Shown here: positions 1 through 7,195 of the stretch, one piece after another
How positions within the stretch are numbered: the first letter of the stretch is position 1
Layout of the letters: each line of letters begins with the position of its first letter
Assembly (NCBI GenBank): GCA_024403585.1
Contig: JAKSRN010000017.1
Coordinates: 1 to 15,693 of the forward strand
From: Lachnospiraceae bacterium
GTDB taxonomy: Bacteria; Bacillota; Clostridia; Lachnospirales; Lachnospiraceae
Length of the DNA stretch: 15,693 nt
Reading direction: 5' to 3'
Program-made: the position numbers and the translations under genes
The notes under the pieces: generated by a model
Database searches by the model: none
What the model was told of the DNA's origin: nothing
The model's input: only the letters and a program-made list of their open reading frames with translations

Positions 1-15
1 AAGAAAGGATGTACG

Positions 16-669
16 ATGTTATTATATGTAATCCGTCATGGAGAAACATCCTGGAATAAGGAAAGAAAGATGCAGGGATTTCAGGGGTCCGATCTGAATG
101 AGAACGGAGTCCGCCTTGCAGAGGTTACAGCAGAAGGATTGAAAGATGTGGAGTTTGATCTCTGTATTACCAGTCCTCTGATCCGTGCCAGACATACAGC
201 AGAGATCATTATGAAGGATCGCAATAAGCCAATCATCGAAGAAGACCGACTCAAAGAGCTGAATTTCGGTGCCTGGGAAGGCCGTTCGGTTGCACCGGGA
301 AAGATGGAAGTTCCTATGGACCAGTTCCGTCTCTTTCGCACCGATCCTTTCCGTTATCAGCCGCCTGAAGGGGGAGAGACCTTTCGGCAGTTGATCCGTC
401 GAACCGGTTATTTTTTCGATGATCTGATCGTGACGCCGGAATATCAGGATAAAACGATCCTGATCTCAGCCCATGGCGGGGCAGTGCGCGCATTTTTAAA
501 CCGTCTCTATGCAGATCCGGAGGATTTCTGGCAGGGTGGCGTACCTATGAATTGCGCTTACAGTATTGTGGAAGTGAAGGATGGCCAGGCACGACTGGTC
601 GCTTCTGACTGTGTATGTTATGGAGAGGAAGAATTTCCTGAATATTATAAGAACTGGGGAAAAGTATGA
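16..669 (+). CDS. Histidine phosphatase family protein (phosphoglycerate mutase-like)
   Basis: This is a 217-residue cytoplasmic protein of the histidine phosphatase superfamily, which transfers phosphate through a phosphohistidine. The RHGET motif at residues 7-11 holds the nucleophile His8. Arg57 and Arg59 ([11 protein letters not shown]) are the phosphate-pocket arginines, Glu81 (ELNFGAWEG) is the likely general acid, and His153 (SAHGGAVR) is the second catalytic histidine. All core residues are present and the length is normal for small phosphatases of the CobC/GpmB type. The substrate cannot be read from sequence: alpha-ribazole phosphate, sugar phosphates or 3-phosphoglycerate are all possible, and no cobalamin gene lies nearby. 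An AAAGGATG ribosome site sits just before the ATG. The stop overlaps the queA start (ATGA), so the two genes are almost certainly co-transcribed and translationally coupled. Anything upstream of base 1 is unseen, so whether this is the first gene is unknown. Confidence 0.9.
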   Translation: MLLYVIRHGETSWNKERKMQGFQGSDLNENGVRLAEVTAEGLKDVEFDLCITSPLIRARHTAEIIMKDRNKPIIEEDRLKELNFGAWEGRSVAPGKMEVPMDQFRLFRTDPFRYQPPEGGETFRQLIRRTGYFFDDLIVTPEYQDKTILISAHGGAVRAFLNRLYADPEDFWQGGVPMNCAYSIVEVKDGQARLVASDCVCYGEEEFPEYYKNWGKV

Positions 670-1691
670 ATACAAGTGATTTTTATTATGACCTGCCGCA
701 GGAGCTGATCGCGCAGGATCCCTTAGAGGACCGCAGTTCCTCCAGACTGATGCACCTGAACAGAGAAACAGGTGAGGTGAGTCATGGTGTGTTTACTGAC
801 GTTCTTGATGAACTGAAGGCCGGCGATACCCTTGTCATCAACGATACAAAGGTTATTCCAGCCAGATTATATGGTAAGAAAGAAGATACAGGTGCATCTG
901 TGGAAGTTCTTCTTCTGAAAAGAGGCGAGAACAATGTATGGGAGACCCTGGTACGTCCAGGTAAAAAATGCCGTCCCGGTGCACGACTGACATTCGGCGA
1001 CGGTCTTCTGAAAGCAGAAGTACTGGAAGTGGTGGAGGACGGAAACCGTCTGATCCGTTTTGAATATGAAGGAATCTTCGAGGAGATCCTGGATCAGTTG
1101 GGTGAGATGCCGCTGCCACCTTATATTACCCATAAGCTGAAAGATAAGAATCGTTATCAGACTGTGTATGCAAGAGCAGAGGGGTCTGCGGCAGCACCAA
1201 CAGCGGGTCTGCATTTTACAAAGGAGCTGCTGGAGCAGGTGAAGGCAAAGGGTGTGAATATTGCGCATGTAACCCTGCACGTGGGACTGGGTACCTTCCG
1301 TCCTGTAAAGGTGGAAGATGTGACACAGCATCATATGCATACAGAGTTATACATTGTGGATGAAGATCAGGCAGAACTGATCAATCAGACCAAGAAAAAC
1401 GGCGGCCGCGTCATTGCAGTAGGAACCACCAGCTGCAGAACGCTGGAGTCTGCCACCGATGAGAACGGTGTGCTTCACGCCGGAAGCAAGTGGACAGATA
1501 TCTTTATCTATCCGGGCTACAAATTCCGTATGATCGATGGCCTCATCACAAATTTCCATCTGCCGGAGTCGACACTGGTAATGCTGGTGTCAGCATTTGC
1601 AGGGAAAGAGAATGTGCTGGGGGCGTATGAGCAGGCGGTACAGGAGAGATATCGTTTTTTCAGTTTCGGAGATGCGATGATCATTCTGTGA
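666..1691 (+). CDS. queA: S-adenosylmethionine:tRNA ribosyltransferase-isomerase QueA
   Basis: QueA transfers and isomerises the ribose of S-adenosylmethionine onto preQ1 at tRNA position 34, giving epoxyqueuosine in the queuosine pathway. The 341-residue product is full length for the family. Recognisable conserved blocks are the N-terminal [29 protein letters not shown] at about 57-70, PPYI at 151-154, AAPTAGLHF at 176-184, GTTSCRTLE, and [16 protein letters not shown] from residue 296. The start overlaps the stop of the upstream phosphatase gene in an ATGA arrangement, with a GGGGA ribosome site inside the end of that gene. No tgt or other queuosine gene follows; the transcript instead runs into an orphan coding-like fragment and a terminator near 1885-1923. 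Confidence 0.96.
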   Translation: MNTSDFYYDLPQELIAQDPLEDRSSSRLMHLNRETGEVSHGVFTDVLDELKAGDTLVINDTKVIPARLYGKKEDTGASVEVLLLKRGENNVWETLVRPGKKCRPGARLTFGDGLLKAEVLEVVEDGNRLIRFEYEGIFEEILDQLGEMPLPPYITHKLKDKNRYQTVYARAEGSAAAPTAGLHFTKELLEQVKAKGVNIAHVTLHVGLGTFRPVKVEDVTQHHMHTELYIVDEDQAELINQTKKNGGRVIAVGTTSCRTLESATDENGVLHAGSKWTDIFIYPGYKFRMIDGLITNFHLPESTLVMLVSAFAGKENVLGAYEQAVQERYRFFSFGDAMIIL

Positions 1692-1692
1692 G

Positions 1693-1782
1693 AATACAGT
1701 TACGATCAAATCTGCGCTGAACGAGACTTCAGAGGCTCAGATTGAGGCTCTGGCAGAGGAACTGGCAGCAGCATACAGATAA
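1693..1782 (+). pseudogene. Orphan coding-like fragment after queA
   Basis: A 29-codon open stretch, +1 relative to the queA frame, ends at TAA 1780-1782. It reads like a protein C-terminus: beta-strand-like NTVTIKSAL, then an alanine/glutamate-rich amphipathic helix ending in AAAYR. Codon choice (GAG, GCA, CTG, CAG) resembles real genes here. The frame is closed upstream by TGA at 1678-1680, with no ATG or GTG and no ribosome site. It therefore looks like the 3' remnant of a lost gene, or chance. The closing strand-plus-helix loosely resembles the tail of class V aminotransferases, but I cannot assign a family. Confidence 0.35.
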
Positions 1783-1791
1783 TATGGGAGC

Positions 1792-1877
1792 CGATTGAAA
1801 CTCGCAAAGCGTGTTTCGATCGTTCGCGAGCAGTCGCCAAATCCAGGCGAGCCTGTCCTTGGCTCGTTGCAATCGCG
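1792..1877 (+). repeat. Folded GC-richer intergenic element, possible dispersed repeat
   Basis: Two secondary structures lie side by side in otherwise AT-rich DNA. The first is a hairpin with 14-base arms, 1792-1805 and 1809-1822, around an AAA loop; 12 arm positions match and one more is a G-T wobble. The second is a stem CGCGA (1825-1829) with TCGCG (1873-1877) enclosing CGAGCC (1848-1853) with GGCTCG (1861-1866). Neither is followed by a T-run, so neither is a terminator. It may be a REP-like dispersed intergenic element or a 3'-end structure of the queA transcript. Confidence 0.4.
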
Positions 1878-1884
1878 GAAATTC

Positions 1885-1923
1885 AAAGAGTACTCTTTCA
1901 TTTTTGAGAGAGTACTCTTTTTT
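1885..1923 (+). terminator. Intrinsic terminator of the phosphatase-queA transcript
   Basis: Perfect 12-bp arms at 1885-1896 (AAAGAGTACTCT) and 1909-1920 extend inward by three more pairs, one of them G-T, leaving a six-base loop. The right arm runs directly into a T-rich tail to 1923 and beyond. It isolates queA from the butyrate operon promoter about 100 bases downstream. Confidence 0.85.
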
Positions 1924-2021
1924 ACTTTTCTGCAAATGCTTCCTTTTTTGTGCGGTTTTAATAAAAATATGACGCAAAAAGCCAATGGGAACTATACAAA
2001 AAATACAGAAAGAGTTTGTCT

Positions 2022-2041
2022 ATTGTTTGACAACAAACAAT
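2022..2041 (+). promoter_or_regulatory. Rex-like operator overlapping the thl promoter
   Basis: There is a perfect inverted repeat ATTGTTTG-ACAA-CAAACAAT with no mismatch between the 8-base arms. Its inner 18 bases (TTGTTTG, four bases, CAAACAA) have the spacing and outer TTGTT/AACAA halves of the clostridial Rex consensus TTGTTAA-N4-TTAACAA. The -35 hexamer (2027-2032) lies wholly inside the repeat, as expected for repression by occlusion. Rex is the NADH/NAD+ sensor known to repress butyrate and alcohol fermentation genes in clostridia. The regulator gene is not in this window, so the Rex assignment is an inference from site geometry and the genes controlled. Confidence 0.72.
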
Positions 2042-2055
2042 GCGTAGGGTATTAT
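2027..2055 (+). promoter_or_regulatory. Sigma-A promoter of the thl-crt-hbd-bcd-etfBA operon
   Basis: A perfect -35 TTGACA (2027-2032), a 17-base spacer and -10 TATTAT (2050-2055) predict a start near base 2062 and a leader of about 69 nucleotides. This is the only convincing promoter ahead of the butyrate genes, and no internal promoter was seen between them. Confidence 0.82.
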
Positions 2056-2063
2056 ATTTTTAT

Positions 2064-2092
2064 AGGGCTTAATAGGTTGACTATGCCCTTTT
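2064..2092 (+). promoter_or_regulatory. Stem-loop at the predicted 5' end of the butyrate-operon mRNA
   Basis: AGGGC (2064-2068) pairs with GCCCT (2085-2089). After a three-base bulge, ATAG (2072-2075) pairs with CTAT (2081-2084), closing a five-base loop. Four Ts (2089-2092) end the structure. Because it would begin within about two bases of the predicted transcription start, a 5' stabilising hairpin is the more likely role; a weak attenuator is the alternative. Confidence 0.45.
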
Positions 2093-2130
2093 GACAGTTA
2101 AGAAAAGACAAATCGGAGGATAATCACAGG

Positions 2131-3312
2131 ATGGCAAGAAAAGTTGTTTTAGCAGGCGCATGCCGTACAGCTATCGGAAAGATGGGTGGAGCACTCAGCA
2201 CAGTGCCTGCACCGGAACTTGGCGCAGTTGTTGTGAAAGAAGCACTGAAAAGAGCTGGTGTTCCGGCTGATCAGGTAGATATGGTATACCTTGGTTGTGT
2301 AATTCAGGCAGCACAGGGACAGAACGTAGCAAGACAGGCTTCAATCAAAGCTGGTCTTCCAATCGAGGTTCCTGCAGTTACAATCAACGTAGTATGTGGA
2401 TCTGGACTGAACTGCGTAAATATGGCAGCAAACATGATCGCAGCAGGTGAGGCAGATATCGTTGTTGCAGGTGGTATGGAGAACATGTCGCTGGCACCAT
2501 ATGCAATGAAGCAGGCTCGTTACGGATACCGCATGGGCAATGCTCCGATGATCGATACAATGGTGAACGATGCTCTTTGGGATGCATTCAATGATTACCA
2601 CATGGGAATCACTGCTGAGAACGTTGCTGAGCAGTGGGGACTGACAAGAGAGATGCTGGACGAGTTTGCAGCATCCAGCCAGCAGAAAGCATGTGCAGCA
2701 ATTGAAGCAGGAAAATTCAAAGATGAGATCGTTCCTGTAGAAGTAAAACAGAAAAAAGCAACAATTGTTGTTGATACAGATGAGGGACCTCGTCCTGGAA
2801 CAACAGCTGAGAGCATCTCCAAACTTCGCCCGGCTTTCAAGAAAGACGGTATTGTTACAGCAGCCAATGCATCCGGAATCAATGACGGTGCAGCAGCAGT
2901 TGTAGTGATGAGCGAAGAGAAAGCAAAAGAGCTTGGCGTTACTCCTATGGCAACATGGGTAGGCGGAGCACTTGGCGGTGTGGATCCATCCATCATGGGC
3001 GTTGGACCTGTAGCAGCTGTTAATAAAGTAATGAAACATATCGACATGACAGTGGCAGATATGGATCTGATCGAGGCGAATGAGGCATTTGCCGCACAGT
3101 CTCTGGCAGTAGCAAAAGATCTTGACTTTGATATGAGCAAGGTGAATGTAAACGGTGGAGCAATTGCTCTGGGACATCCTGTAGGAGCATCCGGATGCCG
3201 TATCCTTGTAACACTGCTGCATGAGATGCAGAAACGCGATGCTAAGAAGGGTCTTGCTACTCTTTGCATCGGTGGCGGAATGGGCTGCGCAACAGTAGTA
3301 GAGCGCGACTAA
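2131..3312 (+). CDS. thl: Acetyl-CoA acetyltransferase (thiolase)
   Basis: This biosynthetic thiolase condenses two acetyl-CoA to acetoacetyl-CoA, the first step of butyrate synthesis, in the cytoplasm. The 393-residue length is standard. Cys89 in VVCGSG is the acyl-accepting nucleophile, His349 lies in the GHPVGASG block, and Cys379 in CIGGGMG is the second catalytic cysteine. The N-terminal RTAIGKMGG and NEAFAAQ signatures are also present. GGAGG (2115-2119) stands 11 bases before the ATG. It is the first gene of the operon, directly behind the Rex-like promoter, and is separated from crt by 66 bases containing a hairpin. All catalytic residues are intact. Degradative thiolases share the fold, but the operon context and length favour the biosynthetic role. 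Confidence 0.97.
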   Translation: MARKVVLAGACRTAIGKMGGALSTVPAPELGAVVVKEALKRAGVPADQVDMVYLGCVIQAAQGQNVARQASIKAGLPIEVPAVTINVVCGSGLNCVNMAANMIAAGEADIVVAGGMENMSLAPYAMKQARYGYRMGNAPMIDTMVNDALWDAFNDYHMGITAENVAEQWGLTREMLDEFAASSQQKACAAIEAGKFKDEIVPVEVKQKKATIVVDTDEGPRPGTTAESISKLRPAFKKDGIVTAANASGINDGAAAVVVMSEEKAKELGVTPMATWVGGALGGVDPSIMGVGPVAAVNKVMKHIDMTVADMDLIEANEAFAAQSLAVAKDLDFDMSKVNVNGGAIALGHPVGASGCRILVTLLHEMQKRDAKKGLATLCIGGGMGCATVVERD

Positions 3313-3317
3313 ATCAG

Positions 3318-3344
3318 ATGAAACCGGTCAGAAGGCCGTTTCAT
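3318..3344 (+). other. Intercistronic hairpin between thl and crt
   Basis: ATGAAAC (3318-3324) pairs with GTTTCAT (3338-3344). After one bulged C the stem continues GGTC/GGCC to an AGAA loop, giving about 11 pairs. No T-run follows, so full termination is unlikely. It could protect the thl 3' end or mark an mRNA processing point. Confidence 0.5.
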
Positions 3345-3378
3345 ATATAGGAAAAACAACCAAGAAGGGAGTTACATC

Positions 3379-4155
3379 ATGGAATTTATCAAATACGAAG
3401 TAGAAGGTTATGTAGGAATCATCACTATTTCCCGTCCAAAGGCACTGAACGCACTGACAAGCGTTGTTTTAAGAGAGCTGGATGAGACAATCGACGCTGT
3501 AGATCTGGACGCTATCCGCTGCCTGATCATCACAGGTGAGGGTGAGAAATCCTTCGTAGCTGGTGCTGATATCGGCGAGCAGTCTACTCTTACAAAAGAG
3601 CAGGGTGTTGCATGGGGTCTGAACGGAAACCGTATCTTCCGTAAGATCGAGACACTTCCAATCCCTGTAATCGCAGCTGTTAACGGATTCGCTCTTGGCG
3701 GCGGATGCGAGATCGCTATGTGCTGTGATATCCGTATGTGTTCTGAGAACGCTAAATTCGGTCAGCCAGAGGTTGGTCTTGGAATCACTCCAGGATTTGG
3801 TGGTACATTAAGACTTGCAAGACTTGTTAGCCCAGGAATGGCTAAAGAGATGATCTACGGCGCTGGCATCATCAAAGCTGACAGAGCATTACAGATCGGT
3901 CTTGTTAACAGCGTACATCCAATCGAGGAGCTTCTGCCAGCAGCTAAAAAACTTGCTGCTCAGATCTCTGCTAACGCTCCAATCGCAGTTCGCAACTCCA
4001 AGAAAGCAATCAACGAGGGTCTTGAGGTTGGAATGGATGAGGCTATCAAAATTGAGGCAGCTCTGTTTGGTGACTGCTTCGAGACAGCTGATCAGAAAGA
4101 GGGAATGGGAGCATTCCTTGAGAAGAGAAAAGAGAAAAACTTCATCAACAAATAA
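3379..4155 (+). CDS. crt: 3-hydroxybutyryl-CoA dehydratase (crotonase)
   Basis: This enzyme dehydrates 3-hydroxybutyryl-CoA to crotonyl-CoA. The 258-residue product is a standard-length crotonase. The AGADI block (61-65) and the GFALGGGCE block (103-111) form the CoA pocket and oxyanion hole. Glu111 and Glu131 (GQPEVGLGITPGFGG), 20 residues apart, are the two catalytic glutamates of the family. GGGAG (3367-3371) lies 7 bases before the ATG. It is the second gene of the operon, although its reaction comes after that of hbd, which follows. A 206-base gap with several RNA stems separates it from hbd, the longest gap in the operon. Confidence 0.96.
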   Translation: MEFIKYEVEGYVGIITISRPKALNALTSVVLRELDETIDAVDLDAIRCLIITGEGEKSFVAGADIGEQSTLTKEQGVAWGLNGNRIFRKIETLPIPVIAAVNGFALGGGCEIAMCCDIRMCSENAKFGQPEVGLGITPGFGGTLRLARLVSPGMAKEMIYGAGIIKADRALQIGLVNSVHPIEELLPAAKKLAAQISANAPIAVRNSKKAINEGLEVGMDEAIKIEAALFGDCFETADQKEGMGAFLEKRKEKNFINK

Positions 4156-4165
4156 GATGAATAGA

Positions 4166-4293
4166 AAACAGAGCGGAATTGGTATATCCGCTGTTTGTGC
4201 ATAGCTTGCACAAACCAAAGGCTATCTTCGAATCTGCGGCGTGACAGCAGTCACGCTGTAGTTTCGTCGGTTCAGATTATCCTGGCCAGATAG
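4166..4293 (+). ncRNA. Multi-stem structured RNA element between crt and hbd
   Basis: Three structures occupy most of the 206-base crt-hbd gap. Stem A: AAACAGAGCGGA (4166-4177) with TCCGCTGTTT (4187-4196), containing a two-base bulge. Stem B: a perfect 8-bp TTTGTGCA/TGCACAAA (4194-4201, 4207-4214), sharing three bases with A so the two compete slightly. Domain C is nested: CTATCT/AGATAG (4222-4227, 4288-4293), AATCTG/CAGATT (4231-4236, 4273-4278), and a 9-bp inner hairpin (4237-4245, 4250-4258) with an AGCA loop. No T-run follows any stem. It has no coding potential that I can support. It may be an mRNA processing or stability element, a dispersed repeat, or an unrecognised cis-regulatory RNA. 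Confidence 0.45.
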
Positions 4294-4361
4294 AAGAATG
4301 AGAGAAAATGAAAAGAATGAGTATATGAGGGAAATATTAGTGAAAGGAGGCTATACTCAGA

Positions 4362-5201
4362 ATGATAGTTGGCGTTATTGGTGCCGGTACAATGGGATCC
4401 GGAATCGCTCAGGCATTTGCACAGGTAGATGGCTATGAAGTCAGATTATGTGATATTAATGAAACTTTCGCAGAGAATGGTAAGAATAAAATTGCCGCTC
4501 TCCTGAATTCCAGAGTGTTAAAAGGCAAGATGTCCGCTGAAGCAGCAGAGAATATGCTGTCTAAGATCAAAACAGGTACAAAAGAGATCTGCTCAGACTG
4601 TGACCTGATCGTAGAGGCAGCTGTTGAGAACATGGAGATCAAAAAACAGACTTTCCGTGAGCTGCAGGAGATCACAAAACCAGATTGTATCTTTACAACT
4701 AATACATCATCTCTTTCCATCACAGAGATTGGACAGGGACTGACACATCCGGTAGTAGGAATGCATTTCTTTAACCCGGCTCCTGTTATGAAGCTGGTAG
4801 AGGTTATTGCAGGACTGAACACACCTCAGGATGTAATCGACAAAGTTGAAAATATCGCAGAAGCCATCGGAAAAACTCCGGTACAGGTTGAAGAGATGGC
4901 AGGTTTCGTTGTTAACCGTATCCTTATTCCAATGATCAATGAAGCAATCGGCATCTATGCTGAAGGAATTGCTTCTAAAGAGCATATCGATACCGCAATG
5001 AAACTTGGTGCAAATCATCCAATGGGACCTCTGCAGGTCGGTGACCTTGTAGGCCTTGATGTTTGCCTTGCTATAATGGAAGTAATCTTCCTCGAAACCG
5101 GAGATTCCAAGTATCGTCCACATCCATTGCTCCGTAAGATGGTTCGTGGAGGAAAGCTTGGCCGCAAAACAGGAGTTGGCTTCTATAATTACACCAAGTA
5201 A
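4362..5201 (+). CDS. hbd: 3-hydroxybutyryl-CoA dehydrogenase
   Basis: This enzyme reduces acetoacetyl-CoA to 3-hydroxybutyryl-CoA with NAD(P)H, linking thiolase to crotonase. The 279-residue length is typical. The N-terminal Rossmann motif GAGTMG is at residues 7-12, with Asp31 ending the second strand. The acidic residue at that position suggests preference for [14 protein letters not shown] at 114-123 and [15 protein letters not shown] around 134-148 carry the family's catalytic Ser, His135 and Glu147. The C-terminal domain ends in the typical [16 protein letters not shown] tail. A very strong AAAGGAGG site (4343-4350) stands 11 bases before ATG, so translation does not depend on the upstream gene. 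bcd follows after 21 bases. Confidence 0.96.
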   Translation: MIVGVIGAGTMGSGIAQAFAQVDGYEVRLCDINETFAENGKNKIAALLNSRVLKGKMSAEAAENMLSKIKTGTKEICSDCDLIVEAAVENMEIKKQTFRELQEITKPDCIFTTNTSSLSITEIGQGLTHPVVGMHFFNPAPVMKLVEVIAGLNTPQDVIDKVENIAEAIGKTPVQVEEMAGFVVNRILIPMINEAIGIYAEGIASKEHIDTAMKLGANHPMGPLQVGDLVGLDVCLAIMEVIFLETGDSKYRPHPLLRKMVRGGKLGRKTGVGFYNYTK

Positions 5202-5222
5202 AAAAACAATGGAGGAAAACAC

Positions 5223-6380
5223 ATGGATTTCACATTAGACAAGAAACATGAGATGGTGAGAACCCTGTTCAGAGATTTTGCTGAGAAAGAGGTAAAACCT
5301 CTGGCTCAGGAAGTTGATGAGACAGAGCAGTTCCCAATGGAAACTGTAGAGAAGATGGCAAAATACGGATTCATGGGAATCCCGATTCCAAAAGAGTACG
5401 GCGGACAGGGCTGTGACATCCTTACATACGCTATGTGCGTAGAGGAGCTCTCTAAAGTTTGTGGAACTACAGGCGTTATCGTTTCTGCACATACCTCTCT
5501 GTGTATGGATCCAATCCTTACTTACGGAACAGAAGAGCAGAAGATGAAATATCTGCCAGATCTTGCAGCTGGTAAAAAGATCGGTGCTTTCGGTCTTACA
5601 GAGCCAGGAGCAGGAACAGATGCTCAGGGACAGCAGACAAAAGCTGTTCTGGATGAGGCTACAAACGAGTGGGTTCTTAACGGATCAAAATGCTTCATCA
5701 CTAACGGTAAATATGCAGACGTTTACATCGTAATCGCTGTAACAGGTACTGTTGAGAAACGTGGACGTATGCAGAAAGAGATCTCTGCATTTATCGTAGA
5801 GAAAGGCACACCTGGATTCACATTCGGAACAAAAGAGAAGAAGATGGGTATCCGTGGTTCTGCTACATATGAGCTGATCTTCACAGACTGCCGTATCCCT
5901 GCAGAGAACCTGCTTGGACAGAAGGGTAAAGGATTCAACATCGCTATGCATACTCTGGATGGCGGACGTATCGGAATCGCTTCTCAGGCTCTTGGTCTTG
6001 CAGAGGGTGCTCTTGAGAGAACAGTTGACTACGTAAAAGAGAGAAAACAGTTCGGACGTACAATCGCACAGTTCCAGAATACACAGTTCCAGCTGGCTGA
6101 CATGGCAACAAAAGTACAGGCTGCTCAGCTTCTGGTTTACAAAGCTGCTATGGCTAAACAGACACAGAAATCCTACGGCGTAGAGGCAGCTCAGGCTAAA
6201 CTGTATGCTGCAGAGACAGCTATGGAAGTTACTACAAAAGCTGTTCAGCTCCACGGTGGATATGGATACATCAGAGAGTACGACGTTGAGCGTATGATGC
6301 GTGATGCTAAGATTACAGAGATCTACGAGGGAACTTCTGAGGTTCAGCGTATGGTAATCTCTGCAAACTTATTGAAATAA
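5223..6380 (+). CDS. bcd: Butyryl-CoA dehydrogenase (acyl-CoA dehydrogenase family)
   Basis: This FAD enzyme reduces crotonyl-CoA to butyryl-CoA. In clostridia the enzyme works in a complex with EtfAB, where NADH oxidation is bifurcated between crotonyl-CoA and ferredoxin. The 385-residue product is full length. The N-terminal helical domain is followed by the FAD-binding blocks [12 protein letters not shown] and CFITNG. The C-terminal domain contains [20 protein letters not shown] and [10 protein letters not shown], in which Glu369 is the expected catalytic base. GGAGG precedes the ATG in a 21-base gap after hbd. etfB follows after 15 bases. The adjacent ETF genes strongly favour the bifurcating butyryl-CoA role over fatty-acid oxidation. 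Confidence 0.96.
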   Translation: MDFTLDKKHEMVRTLFRDFAEKEVKPLAQEVDETEQFPMETVEKMAKYGFMGIPIPKEYGGQGCDILTYAMCVEELSKVCGTTGVIVSAHTSLCMDPILTYGTEEQKMKYLPDLAAGKKIGAFGLTEPGAGTDAQGQQTKAVLDEATNEWVLNGSKCFITNGKYADVYIVIAVTGTVEKRGRMQKEISAFIVEKGTPGFTFGTKEKKMGIRGSATYELIFTDCRIPAENLLGQKGKGFNIAMHTLDGGRIGIASQALGLAEGALERTVDYVKERKQFGRTIAQFQNTQFQLADMATKVQAAQLLVYKAAMAKQTQKSYGVEAAQAKLYAAETAMEVTTKAVQLHGGYGYIREYDVERMMRDAKITEIYEGTSEVQRMVISANLLK

Positions 6381-6395
6381 CAGGAGGTACAAACC

Positions 6396-7178
6396 GTGAA
6401 GATTGTTGTTTGTGTAAAACAGGTACCGGATACCAAGGGTGGCGTTCAGTTTAACCCAGATGGAACTCTGAACAGAGCGGCAATGCTTACAATCATGAAC
6501 CCTGATGACAAAGCAGGTCTTGAGGCAGCTCTGAGATTAAAAGATGAATATGGCGCAGAGGTAACAGTTCTTACAATGGGTCTTCCAAAGGCTGCTGATG
6601 TTCTGCGTGAGGCTATGGCTATGGGTGCTGACAATGGTATCCTTGTAACAGACCGTGTACTTGGCGGTGCTGATACATGGGCTACTTCTCAGACAATTGC
6701 CGGAGCTCTGAGAAACATTGATTATGATCTGATCATCACAGGCCGTCAGGCTATCGATGGTGATACAGCACAGGTAGGACCACAGATTTCCGAGCATCTT
6801 GGAATCCCTGTAATTTCCTATGCTCAGGCTATCAAACTTGATGGTGACAGCGTTGTTGTTGAGCGTCAGTATGATGACAGATATCATGTAGTAAAAGCTA
6901 AGATGCCATGTCTGATCACTGCACTGGCAGAGTTAAATGAGCCTAGATACATGACACCAGGCGGAATCTTTGCAGCAGTTGATGCAGAGATCACAACTTG
7001 GGGAAGAGCTGATCTGAAAGATGTTGAGGATTCCAACCTTGGACTGAAAGGTTCTCCAACAAAGATCGCAAGAGCTTCTGATAAAGTTCGTAAAGGTGCT
7101 GGACAGAAAGTTACTCTTGACGCTGAAGAAGCTGCTCAGTATATCACAGATAAACTGCTCGAGAAACATATCATTTAA
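6396..7178 (+). CDS. etfB: Electron transfer flavoprotein, beta subunit
   Basis: EtfB is one half of the flavoprotein that passes electrons to Bcd. In bifurcating systems its FAD accepts the hydride from NADH and splits the electron pair. The 260-residue protein has the family N-terminus KIVVCVKQVPDT and the signature GRQAIDGDTAQVGPQ around residues 116-130. The start is GTG at 6396, supported by AGGAGG (6382-6387) eight bases upstream and by the conserved N-terminus starting right there. It lies 15 bases after bcd. Bifurcation itself cannot be proved from sequence alone, but the operon context is the one where it is established. Confidence 0.95.
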   Translation: MKIVVCVKQVPDTKGGVQFNPDGTLNRAAMLTIMNPDDKAGLEAALRLKDEYGAEVTVLTMGLPKAADVLREAMAMGADNGILVTDRVLGGADTWATSQTIAGALRNIDYDLIITGRQAIDGDTAQVGPQISEHLGIPVISYAQAIKLDGDSVVVERQYDDRYHVVKAKMPCLITALAELNEPRYMTPGGIFAAVDAEITTWGRADLKDVEDSNLGLKGSPTKIARASDKVRKGAGQKVTLDAEEAAQYITDKLLEKHII

Positions 7179-7195
7179 TCTGAGAGGTGAACAGT

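Noticed and set aside
1795..2094. 99-codon plus-strand open frame
   Set aside because: It spans the queA terminator, the thl promoter and the Rex-like operator, has no ribosome site, and its start lies in the folded element.
4219..4293. Decayed tRNA between crt and hbd
   Set aside because: A GGTTCAGAT stretch and a closing CTATC/GATAG stem are faintly tRNA-like, but there is no D-arm, no proper anticodon loop and no T-stem pairing.
7187..7195. GTG 7187 as the etfA start
   Set aside because: The GTG is part of the AGAGGTGA ribosome site; ATG 7196 has correct spacing and matches the family N-terminus.
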